From assembly GCA_002270565.1 (NCBI GenBank), contig NQMI01000072.1, forward strand, positions 161,882 to 225,881: DNA of 64,000 bases, read 5' to 3'. The translations under genes were made by a program, and so were the position numbers. Within the stretch, counting starts at the first letter, position 1. Each line of letters opens with the position of its first letter. The DNA is from Stenocarpella maydis (taxonomy: Eukaryota; Ascomycota; Sordariomycetes; Diaporthales; Diaporthaceae). A model generated the notes under the pieces. That model had not been told where the DNA came from. It ran no database searches and saw only the letters and a program-made list of their open reading frames with translations. Positions 47,185-58,000 of this stretch are shown in pieces.

Positions 47185-47223
47185 TTCTTCTTCTTCTTCT
47201 TCTTCTTCTTCTTCTTCTTCTTT
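47185..47223. repeat. (TTC)n/(GAA)n microsatellite
   Basis: About 12 uninterrupted CTT/TTC units on the plus strand, in the 5' flank of the small membrane protein gene. Confidence 0.95.
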
Positions 47224-48260
47224 TTTCCTTTTCGAGAGTTGCAACTCTGACTGACTGGTCGATGCGGTATCGTGTAAGAGTGTATGGTAAGTGACGGGAC
47301 TGTTTCCAGGCCGAGAAGCAAAAAAATAAAATAAAATAAAAAGACAGTGATCAACGCCGCCTTCAGTCAATTGCAAAATAGGGCAAAGATTTTTAATCGA
47401 ACTCAAAAAGAAGGAGCGGAGAAGATCAGCGATACCAATAGAGGAGGGCAGTTAAAAGAAGAAGCCTTTCACGAGGCGGACCCAGAGACCCGTGGCAACA
47501 TGCCAGGTGCATTCAATCACCCCACGGCCCAAGACGAAAGTCACCCCAGTGCTCCAACGTCGCGTGGCCAGCCAACCCCTAATAACCGATATAAGCGGCA
47601 AACCACGCCATCTCGTTCTGGCGAGGGAGACGAGATCCGCACGTTTCGATTGGCTGCCTGTCAAGACTCGGGACCCGGTGCTGCGGCTCGGCGGCGCTGC
47701 TGGATCCCATAGCCCCGGGGCCCCATCGCCCGAGCTGTAATTTAAAACCGTGCGATTTGGCATCAAATGGGTCGGTCCTGAGCATCGGCGGGTTTCAGGA
47801 GGGGCTGACGTCCTGCGGCAGGAGGAACGGTAGTGGGCATTTTGGCAGTATATGCATGCAACAAAGGCACGGATGATGCCTGTTGGTCCGAGTAGCTACT
47901 TGGCTTCTTGGGGCGTCGTCTCAATTTGTTTGTGAGCATCATGATCGCCCAAATGTTTAATCGGGTGCGCCCGCCCGTCAGGGAAAGATGGGGCTCCACT
48001 ACTATGTATAGTGTAAACGGGGCGGACCCCCGGACAGATAAGTAAGCGAGTCTCTCTAGGTAGTGTGCTGATTTAGATGTGGATGGGGCCCACGCAGAAT
48101 GGGCTAGACATTGAGAGACAACACCCGAGTGCTCGGCAGGGGTAGCGAATAAATAGACCGCTTGGTTTCAACTACGCCTCGACCAATGGCAGAGTGGGTC
48201 AATGAGATGGTTTGGCATTGTTTTCATATTGATGTAGGGCTGTGCAGTCTCGCCGAGAGT
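47224..48260. other. Intergenic region
   Basis: Includes an A/T run near 47320-47342. No supported gene. The right part is the 3' flank of the MTHFR gene. Confidence 0.45.
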
Positions 48261-50297
48261 TTATGAACGTGCCAACAGTTCCCACAGTGCATCCTTCTCA
48301 ATGTACTCGTGGTGGATGATGTTGACCAGCCACAGGCCGTTCTTCATCTCCTCCAAGAACTTGGCGCTCTCTGAGCCCTTGCCATAGACTTGTGCCCACT
48401 CGCCCCAGATGCCGAATGCCTCCTCCGCCCAGGCCCGGAAGCTGACCTCCTCGATGATCGTGGGCGTTATGATCTCCTTCCCGGGGAAGACGCCCCAGGT
48501 CACCGCGTTCGTGCCCGGCTCCTTCAGCTCGAGGTCCAGCCCACCGCTGAAGTCGGACGAGGAGAAGTCGCCGGCCGCATTCGCCGCGTAGAACCAGGCG
48601 ACGTTCTTCATTTCGGGTTTTGAGAGCTTCTCGCACAGCCTCTTCCAGTCGTCTGCAGGGCAGAAGAATTCGACAAACGCCTTTTGGAAGACGAATCCGT
48701 TGGCCGGGCCCCAGCCGAAAGTCGGGTCCGAGGACCGCAGCCCGTTCACTGCAGGCTGCGATGCTACCGTCCACCAGCCGCGCGTGTTCAGCTCGACGAG
48801 CTTCTCCTTGATCGTCGCGGTCTCGGCGTTGAACTCCTCCTCGCTCCAGGGTATCGCCGAGAGCTCGCCCCTGAGGTGGCGGATGAACAATGTGCTGATG
48901 TCCTCCACCGCCTTTGGAGCCCCCCACAGCTTCTGCGCCTGGGTCACCGACATGTGCAGGCTGACGCCGTAGCCGTCGATCTCACCGTATGCGGGTGAGC
49001 GAGCATCACCCCACCGCCCGTTGGGAAAGTCATCCCAGGTTGCCTCGCGCCCGAGGATGCCTTCGCCCTCCGAGATTGCCAAGGTGTTAACCCGGCTGTG
49101 GACGGGGTCGTAGGGCCGCGATGCCTCCAGCTGGGTCGCTTCGTACTCGGGGTTTGAGGGGCTGCGGTTCTCGCCAGACATGATGACGCGGTTCCGCGGC
49201 TCGGACGAGACGTTGGACTGGCGACGTGAGGAGTGGCCGATTGCGAGGTGTTGTTGTGAGGACTGGTTGGATCCAGAGCCATTGAGTTCGATTTTCGGAA
49301 CCAGGGGTATCAGGTCGTCCATCACCGCCTCCTCACTGGGTGTCTCGGGTGGTATCAGGTCTGTCCGCTCCAGGATAAAGGAGACGGCCTTTTCCAGGTT
49401 GAGGGTGTAGAAGTGGAATCCTTTTGGCCCAGGAGTCCTGCTCTTGATCTCCCTGATCTGCTCGATCAGCTCGCTGAGGATGTCGACGCCCACCTGCTTC
49501 ACCTGCTCGTCGTCCTTCTTCACATCCTCCAGCCGCGCCATCAGGTCGTCGGGTATCCTGGCGTGGCTGAGCTTGGTCGTCCTCTTTATCATCTGATAAT
49601 TCTGTATGGGCATCAGGCCCGGGATAATGATGGTGTCCTTGAATGCGCCGCTGGGGTGCTCTCGCAGAGTCCTCTCAAACTTGTCGTAGGCCTTGATGTC
49701 GAAGAAGAGCTGGGTCATGATGAAGTCCGCGCCGGCCTGAACCTTCTCTACCAGCCACGGTAAGTCGTGCTCCATGCCCTGGCCCAGAGGGTGGCTCTCG
49801 TCGGCATGGCCCTCAGGATATGCAGCGACGCCGATGCAGAAATGGTCGCCGTGGTTCTTGCGTATGTATCGTACCAGGTCCACCGCCCAGGTGAAGTCGT
49901 CGCCCGCGTCGTCATCGTCTTCGTTCTCGTCCCGGTACTCCTCCTTGCGCGGGGGGTCACCTCTCAAGGCCAGTATGTTCCGTATGCCCAAGACCTTCGC
50001 ATCCTCCAGCGCCTTGTCAATGAGCCGCCGACTCATGTTGGTACACGTCAGGTGCAGGCAGGTTGTCAGGCCCAGCTCGCGCTGGCATATCTCTGCGAGC
50101 TCCATGGACTTCTGCGCCGTCGAGCCACCGGCGCCCCAGGTGACGTTGACGAAGGTCGGTTTCAGGGCGCGGGCCATGCGCTCTAGTCGGGACCGCAGAT
50201 TGGCAAAGCCCATCTGTGTCTTTGGAGGGAAGAACTCGAGGGAGAAGTAGTTGGCATCGGGCGGCAGGGCCGCGATCTTGTCGGTGATCTTGTCCAT
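48261..50297 (-). CDS. MET12: Methylenetetrahydrofolate reductase, MET12-type
   Basis: A cytosolic flavoprotein that reduces 5,10-methylenetetrahydrofolate to 5-methyltetrahydrofolate, the methyl donor for methionine synthesis. It is a single exon of 678 residues. The N-terminal (beta/alpha)8 catalytic domain (~1-330) carries SLEFFPPKT with the key Glu (E21), VTWGAGGSTAQKS, HLTCTNMSRRLIDKAL, NILALRGDPP, FCIGVAAYPEGHADESH, GADFIMTQLFFD and PGLMPI. After a Ser/Asn-rich linker (~350-430), the C-terminal eukaryotic regulatory domain runs from about 440 (WGDARSPAYGEIDGYG to KNGLWLVNIIHHEYIEKDALWELL). The 'SLEFFPPKT ... TWGAGG' start resembles the MET12 rather than the MET13 branch of fungal paralogues; that assignment is the less certain part. 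No intron is needed. Confidence 0.93.
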   Translation of the reverse strand: MDKITDKIAALPPDANYFSLEFFPPKTQMGFANLRSRLERMARALKPTFVNVTWGAGGSTAQKSMELAEICQRELGLTTCLHLTCTNMSRRLIDKALEDAKVLGIRNILALRGDPPRKEEYRDENEDDDDAGDDFTWAVDLVRYIRKNHGDHFCIGVAAYPEGHADESHPLGQGMEHDLPWLVEKVQAGADFIMTQLFFDIKAYDKFERTLREHPSGAFKDTIIIPGLMPIQNYQMIKRTTKLSHARIPDDLMARLEDVKKDDEQVKQVGVDILSELIEQIREIKSRTPGPKGFHFYTLNLEKAVSFILERTDLIPPETPSEEAVMDDLIPLVPKIELNGSGSNQSSQQHLAIGHSSRRQSNVSSEPRNRVIMSGENRSPSNPEYEATQLEASRPYDPVHSRVNTLAISEGEGILGREATWDDFPNGRWGDARSPAYGEIDGYGVSLHMSVTQAQKLWGAPKAVEDISTLFIRHLRGELSAIPWSEEEFNAETATIKEKLVELNTRGWWTVASQPAVNGLRSSDPTFGWGPANGFVFQKAFVEFFCPADDWKRLCEKLSKPEMKNVAWFYAANAAGDFSSSDFSGGLDLELKEPGTNAVTWGVFPGKEIITPTIIEEVSFRAWAEEAFGIWGEWAQVYGKGSESAKFLEEMKNGLWLVNIIHHEYIEKDALWELLARS

Positions 50298-51889
50298 GGC
50301 GGTGGCGACGGAGGTCCCGGGCGGCAGTAGTAGGAGGCGGGTTCGGCACGGGAAGAATGACTGGGCGCCAGGAACGGGGATGATGCGCTCACGTCGACGG
50401 GACGTATACAGCAGTATAGATAGCAGTTACGTGGGGGACGCGTCGCTCCGTTGTCGGCAGCCAAACAGCCACGTGCAGCGTTTCCAGCAGACGAGCACGA
50501 CAAATTTTGAATAGTAAGGGAGGGAAGACGTGACGTCTCGATAGCTTGTTCGGGCAAGGATCTGATTGTTGGGCTGTGGTGCTCCTGCCCCGCCGTCAAA
50601 CAAGTGGGGGGGGGGAGGGAGGCCCCTCCCCTGGGTCAAGGCCAGGCCAAACCTGGGCCCCGGGGATTATCGTAGAGCCGCCGGATTGGACTCTAGAACC
50701 ATGACAGTGACTATCTCGAGGATTTGCCGGCTGTTGAAGACGACGGATGCGGCATGGCTGGAAAATCCCATCGTCCTCGGACGCACAATTGCTGGTGCTC
50801 GGCCCAAGTCGCCAGGCGAACACCACCAGCCTTGTTCCGCTCTTTTGCCGCCTCGATGAGACAGACGACTGGAATATGTCGGAAGCATATCATGTCGGGC
50901 TAATTTACTGTGTATACTATGGTGATACACTACAATGCCTATCGCGCGCGCAGACGACCCGCCATAGGGTAAAGTTTGTTTGACAGACCCGGGGCAGAGT
51001 CGCATCCACATTCGGCAGGTCGATCCGTGCCGAAGCGTCTTCCACAGCAGATGTCTCTGGCTCCATCGCAGCTTCCAGCTGCAGGGGCCCGAGGGAAGTC
51101 ACGTGCTGCTGCAACAGGTCAGCCTCGCAACACAGCAAATAAAGCAGGGCTGATCGGGCCAGGCGCGTAGTGTGCTGCTCAGACGAAATGGATTGCCGTA
51201 ATCAGCTTTCTTCCAGCTCAACCACGACATGCCCCGGCTCCTGGGCGGATGCCACGGCCACTCAGGCTGGGCATTCAGCTTACCAGATGATGGATTGATG
51301 CATCACGGCAGATTTGTGTGACTGGAAAAATGAACGAGGTGCACTTACGGATGCGCTCCGGCTGGCACTGCATGCCATAGCTGGGCGCCTAATCATATCA
51401 GAATGGAATAATGTCTGTACCATCAGGTCGTCATCAGATCCTGGGATGCCACGCATATAGGGGCCCTCATAATGACGGTTTTAGGGCACCATTTCAAGTC
51501 TAGCTTGTTTGATCTAGACCACAGCTCGGGTTTGCCAGTACAGAGGGGCGAGGTTGCTATGCTGGCAGAAGGACGAGTGAGTGGTCGCATGTTGACGAAG
51601 AAAGGAAAGGGGACAAGCCCGACGTCCTCGGACTCACGCCCAAGAAAAAAGTTGCGGCTCTCACGGCAGAATACCTGCGGTCTCACCGCTTTTGGTGCCG
51701 GGGCATGGCAGGTACATTGATTGGTACCTCAGGTGGCGCCACAGTTACGTTCCAGCCTATGAGCGCCACTGGACTAACAACTACCTACCTAGCCTACTTA
51801 ACTCGACAGTTACCCTCGAAGTTCCCACCACCATAACGTCCAGTCCCCTTGACACCATCGTTGCCTACAGACTCCTGACCTGATTCAAC
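50298..51889. other. Divergent upstream region of MTHFR and YJU2
   Basis: 1.6 kb between the two start codons, with G runs near 50606-50615. Short ORFs on both strands are unconvincing. Both promoters must lie here. Confidence 0.5.
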
Positions 51890-52834
51890 ATGTCTGAGCG
51901 AAAGGTCCTCACCAAATACTACCCGCCCGACTTCGACCCGGCGCAGTTGACAAGGAGGAAGAAGGGCCCCAAACAGGTCGGCCCCAAGGTCCAGACCGTC
52001 CGCCTCATGGCCCCCTTTACCATGACCTGCACACAATGCGGCGAGTTCATCTACAAGGGACGCAAGTTCAACGCGCGCAAGGAGATACCCGAAAACGAAA
52101 AGTACCTTGGCATCCAGATCTTCCGCTTCTACATCCGGTGCACCAGGTGCAGCTCCGAGATCACCTTCAAGACCGACCCCAAGAACCAGGACTACGTGTG
52201 CGAGAAGGGCGCCTCCCGCATAGCCGTCAGGGAGTACTGGCGCCAGCGCGGCGACGACGACGAGACGGACGAGCAGCGCCTAGACCGCCTCGAGAAGGAG
52301 GAGGTGGAGCGCAACGCCATGGAGGAGCTCGAGGCAAAGACCATTGACGCCAAGCGCGATATGGCCGTCGCAGACGCCCTGGACGAGATCAGGACCCGCA
52401 ACGCGAGGATCGAGCGCGCCAACCACGACGGCATGCTCGGGGACGCCAACCTCGTCAGGCCAGACGACGACACGAGGCGTCGCGAGGACGAGGAGGACGA
52501 GGAGGCCTACAGGAAGGCCATCGCGGCGGCCAAGGCACAGCAGGAGACGTGGGAGGCGGTGGAGGAGGAGGGTGATGATGACGCTGGTTCGGCCGCCGGG
52601 GGTTCCCTCCCGGGCAGCAGCAACGGGAACGGGGTCAAGAGGAAGGCGCCCGAGGAGGAGACCGCGGCTTCCTTCAGCTTCAAGCGGCAGGTCAAGAAGA
52701 AGGAGCAGGTCCTCATCCCGGGCCTCAAGATGGGGCCCCCTCCTGCACCTGCCGCGAAACCAGCACCGCCTGCGCCGGCGGTACCAGGCAAGCCAAAGGC
52801 GGTGCTAGTGGATTACGGATCGGATAGTGATTAA
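51890..52834 (+). CDS. YJU2: Pre-mRNA splicing factor YJU2 (CWC16 family)
   Basis: YJU2/Cwf16 joins the spliceosome at the branching step and promotes the first transesterification. It is a single exon of 314 residues. The N-terminus SERKVLTKYYPPDFDP and RRKKGPKQ is the family start. Two Cys pairs (C47-x2-C50 and C84-x2-C87) form the zinc site, with NARKEIPENEKYLGIQIFRF between them. FKTDPKNQDYVCEKGASR follows, then a charged helical region (~125-225) and a low-complexity Ala/Pro tail ending VDYGSDSD. The start is clear from the conserved N-terminal residues. Confidence 0.93.
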   Translation: MSERKVLTKYYPPDFDPAQLTRRKKGPKQVGPKVQTVRLMAPFTMTCTQCGEFIYKGRKFNARKEIPENEKYLGIQIFRFYIRCTRCSSEITFKTDPKNQDYVCEKGASRIAVREYWRQRGDDDETDEQRLDRLEKEEVERNAMEELEAKTIDAKRDMAVADALDEIRTRNARIERANHDGMLGDANLVRPDDDTRRREDEEDEEAYRKAIAAAKAQQETWEAVEEEGDDDAGSAAGGSLPGSSNGNGVKRKAPEEETAASFSFKRQVKKKEQVLIPGLKMGPPPAPAAKPAPPAPAVPGKPKAVLVDYGSDSD

Positions 52835-54740
52835 GAATTTGCGCGTGTGGGTTGTGGCGTCTAGGAGTCAAAGGCTACGATACCCCAAAAATAGGTTGCA
52901 TAATTCCGATCGTCTGGATGGACAAGGCGGTGCGGTATCCCGCACTCAGGCTGTCAGTCGACTGATAGACACGTCGTAGCACACCCACAGCGCGCCAGCT
53001 AGCTGGGCCCCAGCTAGGCCTGTCAAGCCGCCTGACAATCCCCACGACGGGTAGGGCAAACCACACCCGTGGTGTAGAGATTGGGTGGATCCAACAAGAA
53101 CCGGCTTTTCAGCATGGGAACACAGAGAAAAATGGCACCGGGGTCCGCGAGTCAAGAGGGTGCATTGGTTGTGCTACCAAGTACGGAATACACTACTACC
53201 TACCGAGTGGTTGACCATGGCCAAGGGATGGGGGGTCTGTCTCCCGGCTGGCGGGGGCGTGCCTCTATCACTCCTTTTCAGGGCTCGTTTGGGTTGGGGG
53301 GGGGGGGACGGCACTTCGCAGTCAGGTTCTCCATAGGCCAGTTCCCAGTTCTGTCGAGGCGAAGGTGACTGTGGAGAGAGGTAGCCAACTCCTGTGAAGT
53401 CCCCCTGTGCTGCTGGAGACAGCGTCCAAGAAAAAAACTGACGGGAGCATAAAGTTTCTCGGACCTATTCATATTACTTGGGTCCTGCGAGACACATGCC
53501 GGCGTGGTGATATCCCCGAAGTACTCTAATTAACGTGGGAAAAAGGCTTCCGAGGAGGGCTGGTGTAGTGGTCTCTCGGGTTGACAGCCGCACTGGTCCA
53601 CTCCTGCCCTGGCGCGACGGGGCGTGTGTGCTGTGATGGGCTTTGAGAGTACTGTACACGCCTCCCTCGCCTGTACGGCCCGGGCGTTTCCGCGCTCGGA
53701 AGACAGCTTGTCGATCTACCCTTCGAGGACAGCCCCAAGGCCTGTCAGGGCGGGCAGTCGAGTGTACGGGTGGGAAGGGCAGGGAACTGGGCAGAAATGG
53801 CAATGAGAAGTGCGGATCACGGGGGATCTCGCGAGGCCGTGACCGAAAGTTCTACACACCCACCAATTTCGGAAAGCAAGATATCTGAGCGTCTCCTTGG
53901 CCAGGACTGCGGTCGCAACATGTGACCCTGGGACCTGGGTGGAAAGCCAGAAACATGTGAGGGGGGAAAGCAGGGAGGGGTGTCGTTGTATTGATCAATG
54001 ACGCACCGTAGAAACCCATGGTATACATAGGACCGGACGCACACAGGGTCGGACATTGGTAAATTGGGCAACCGCTGGCAGACGCCTGATGCGTGGGCAA
54101 CCGCAGCTTTTTTTTTTTTTTTTTTTTTAATATATATATATTATAAGCTTCCTTCTTATACTAAGAGACGATAAATCCGTCACAACCCCATTCACAAAAC
54201 GAACACGACTTTCTGGTGGCACATTTAGGAGCAGTAAGCAGAGTTGGTAAAAACAAGTATTGAAAGTCAAATGCTAAAAAGTTTTCCGCTCAACGTGATG
54301 CGCTGATACATAAGAAGACCGCCGTTGTGGCGCCACACATACACCCTTCCCTTCTTCGCACCCCGATGCTCGTGAGCCACCGCCCAATCTACTAGTGTAT
54401 GTAAACTCCCACCCTCCTTCACAGCCCATGTGCCTGAGATGGCCGTGAGTCGTCATCATGATGGTACAGGTGTCAGAATGGCCGCTTGTATGTATTCGTG
54501 TGTTTCGCAAGACAATGGCGATGTCTCGTCACGAAATATGCACATAGTTTCGTGCAGTGTTCTGAGTGTGGGAATGTCGTTTGCTTTCCCGTTTCGGTCA
54601 TGAACTTTTCCCCTGCTAGATGTGCGCTGTGTTGCCTGTCAACGCCGCTGTTCTACATCGCTGAGCGTCTTGTGCGTCGCGATGGCGTAGGTCTAAAAAC
54701 TGAAGCCCGGGTGACTAGGGCTTCACTGCTGACGTAGATC
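52835..54740. other. Intergenic region
   Basis: Contains a G run near 53297-53308, a T run at 54107-54128 followed by TATATATATA, and no supported gene. The right part is the probable long 3' UTR of the minus-strand small gene. Confidence 0.45.
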
Positions 54741-55007
54741 TCATGTGTGGTGGTAGTCGTCGGGGGAGCTTGACTCGTTGTGCACACCGTTGGGCATTGA
54801 TGGAGTGCCTACGCCGCGCTGCCCGCTGCCCCGAGATCCGTTGGTGCGGTTCCGTCGGTCGGATGTGCCAGAGAACGCCTCCATCTGTCGCTTTGTGTGC
54901 TGGAGCATTGTGCGGGAGTACGATCCGATATCAGTTGGTGGTGGTGGGGAGTTGGCCATGTTGACGGAGAAGGACTCTTCCTGGGATGACATTCTGAGGA
55001 GAGGCAT
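54741..55007 (-). CDS. Small hypothetical protein
   Basis: A single open frame of 88 residues (ATG at 55007; a second Met at 54992 gives 83). It contains a PPPPTDIGSYSRTMLQHTKR core, then a Ser/Gly/Asn-rich tail ending DDYHHT. It has no signal peptide or membrane helix. The leader has the CAACAACCAC and CAACGCAACGC character common before fungal starts, and TATTAAATAG lies about 165 bp upstream. This makes the gene believable, but I do not recognise the family. It is probably a disordered nuclear or cytosolic protein. Confidence 0.5.
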   Translation of the reverse strand: MPLLRMSSQEESFSVNMANSPPPPTDIGSYSRTMLQHTKRQMEAFSGTSDRRNRTNGSRGSGQRGVGTPSMPNGVHNESSSPDDYHHT

Positions 55008-58000
55008 ATGCGTTGCGTTGTGGATGTAAGTGGTTGTTGTAGATGGAGGGATTGGATGTAAGGGTCACGAGGCTTTTTGAGTTTGATCTCGTAAAACACT
55101 AACACAAGGCTTGAGATTTGGCGGGAGTAATGAGGAAGATGAGAGACTTGGGTGGGCAATGTTTGCTATATTAAATAGTGGTCCTGATGGTGGTGGAGAT
55201 AGAGTTTGAAATGAGCAGGAGTTCCTGGGATGAATCCGGTTTATATAAAACTAGGCGTGCGGAAGCTTATTTGGGGAGAAGCAAGGCGGGTTGCAGTTCG
55301 GGCTGCCTTGACAGGACCCTTCTTCGTCTCCGGACCCTCATAAGACTAGTCCACTAGGAAAAGAGAATAAAGACTGGGGCTCATAGCGTTGCTACCCCGA
55401 CGGCCCCCCAGCCCCTCCTGTAGCGGTGCTGGGTGGGAAGTAGGATCGACATGTTTGTGTGCCGCGTTTGGTCAGACTGGATGCCGTAACCTAGCATGTG
55501 TGCGAGTGAGGGTCCACAGGGATCGTCGCCACCTGCAGGGCTGGGTGATGTAGCCGCAGCCCAGGCGCGGCTCGGGAGTGGTGGACGATGATGCGCCTGC
55601 ATGGTCCTGTCCACCTCGCAGGCGACGCTAGGATCACAGAGGGTCTGATGTACATGACCGGGGAGGCGAGTGTGTGCGAGACCCTGAAGATCGGCGACGG
55701 CACTGAAGTCATGGCCTACATCAGCGCCCATCCCGGCGTGGCCCGTCGGATAGGGATATCTGGACAAATGTCGTCAGACGTAGCGCAGATCAAAAGTACG
55801 TCAAAGACACTTGCCGCGACGGAGGAGGTTAGCCCCGAAATAGGGACAAACGAAACATACAGCCAGACAGTCTGACAGTATTGTTTTGAGTCCAGCAATA
55901 TTCAGGCACGAGGATTCCTGCCAGACAGGCTACTGTCCAAGACAAAATGACCAGCGCACGACCACTGGCTGCCCAGGGCGGCGGCGTGCCAGGATGCCCC
56001 TCGAGATCTACAGCGCCTTTCTGCCCAAGTCTCGCTTCCACATGATGTCATTGGTTGGAGCGAGGACGAAGGAGGGCCTGACGTGCTGGTCCAGCCCGGG
56101 GTACTCAATACCTGAACTGCAGGTATCCCAGGATTACCCCAGAGCGTGGTCCATGGCAAGAAGCTCACTGGCTGATAGCAAGGCTGATCACGGCCCTGTG
56201 CAGCAATGTGTCAGCTTAGTGGTATGGTGAAGAGGAGCAGCTGGGCACCTGGACAGCCAGGTGGGCAGTCCCTAGAGACGGGGCTGTCCCAGGTTGTCCA
56301 GGTTGTCTAGGTTTGTGTCTGGCGATTGGGTGGCCAGGGCGCAATGGCAGAGTTGGCACGGAGTTGGCACCATGAGGCCTTGAGTGGAGCGTCCCCCCCC
56401 CCCAATCCACCCTGAGATGGCAATTCTCGAAAGCGCATACAGCCGTGATTCAGTTGTCCAGGCGTGTGGAACTGCGAAGCTATCGACATTTGCACCTGGA
56501 GGACCAGTTGGACCGGGGACCAGACGAGCTGGTCTGTGAGACCCTCGGCACCTCGTTGCTGTCCCGCGCTGCCCTGCACTGCCCTGTATGGCTGTTTTCC
56601 CAGGGCGGTCCAGAACTGCAGGTACTCAGGGACATGTCCCTTGTACTGCGCGCATGCAGGTGCTGGGTCGCCGGGACGACGGGAGGCGGGAACTGACGAC
56701 AGTGGTCCGACATTGCTGGGCGGTGGTCACCACCAGAGGAAGCCAACCGACTTCACACGAGTGAGGTCAGAAGTTCGTGCCACCCCCTCGTCGCAGCTGG
56801 CGGCTCTGGCGGGCTACGTCATCGGAACGGAAACGGATGGCCTACACTAGTGTAGTGGATTGGAGTGTAGGTTGCTAGTGTATTATGTCAGCCGCTTGGG
56901 GTACCGGGATCCAGCCGCTAATTAGTAGGCATGGGAAAGTTTTGGTGGAAAGCTGTCAGGGGTCCACGGAATTCTAGGCCCAACCTTGGCAGTGTGCCGC
57001 TGCATTCAGGGTCCTTCTTTTCAGGGACCCAGCTTCTCTTTTCCCCATCCTATTAGTCCTCCATGCCTCCGAACCGCTTGCCTCCAATCCTGTGCCTGTT
57101 TGCTGACCCGCCTGCCTGTCTATCCGACGTCAGGGTTGACGTCTCGCGTGTTTCGATAATGCCATCTACCAGCCCACAACGACGCCAGATCCGCGCCCCT
57201 GACGTCGCTTGCCACACAGAGCACCTGGAGGATGCACAAATGCAGCCTACAGATAATATGCGCCCTGGCGGCCAAGCTGAGGTCGGGACCGTCCAGGCTG
57301 CTACTATCTTATCTGGACGGCCAGCTGCACCAAGGCAAGTCTCGCTACCCCCGAGACGACGTCCTCCTTTCGGATCCGGGCTAACAACGCCACAGACGCA
57401 CCAAGGGTCCGCTTCACTCCGCCGGACAGGCATCCATGTATATTCGCTCCGTGACATATGGCTCTCGGCTTTGAATATGCCGACATCACTGGCCAATGTC
57501 CCTGAGTCCACCGCGCAGAGCGTACGTTACAGCACATACATGCAGACATGCCTGCGTGCGTGTACACAATCGCACGCCAGGACGGGCGTGTACATACTCG
57601 GTCTCGGCGCCCTTCGCCTACAGCCACCTGGCCTCCTGCCCGGCATGACTTCACGGCCCAGCCCGTTGACTGGATTCGCCCGCACGCTACTGCGCCTTCC
57701 CTGTTCCTTTTCTCAGTCTCTCGCTGCCCGTCGACCCTCAACAGGCGTCGTCCGACAGTTGCAATTTTGCCAATAGCCTTTGACCTCTTCCTTACTGCAA
57801 GGCTGGAGCATTCCAGACGCCGGGCGGCACACGTGATGACGTCCCCTACGTCTCCGATCTCAACTAAGAAATCTCGATCCCCAGATCGCAGCCTCGTCAG
57901 TGGTCTCTCCACACACGCACGCGGCTCGTGTTGAGATATCTCTACTGAAACTCCTCCCCACGCTGGGCATGGTGCTGGACATGCAGGTGAGAACATTGTG

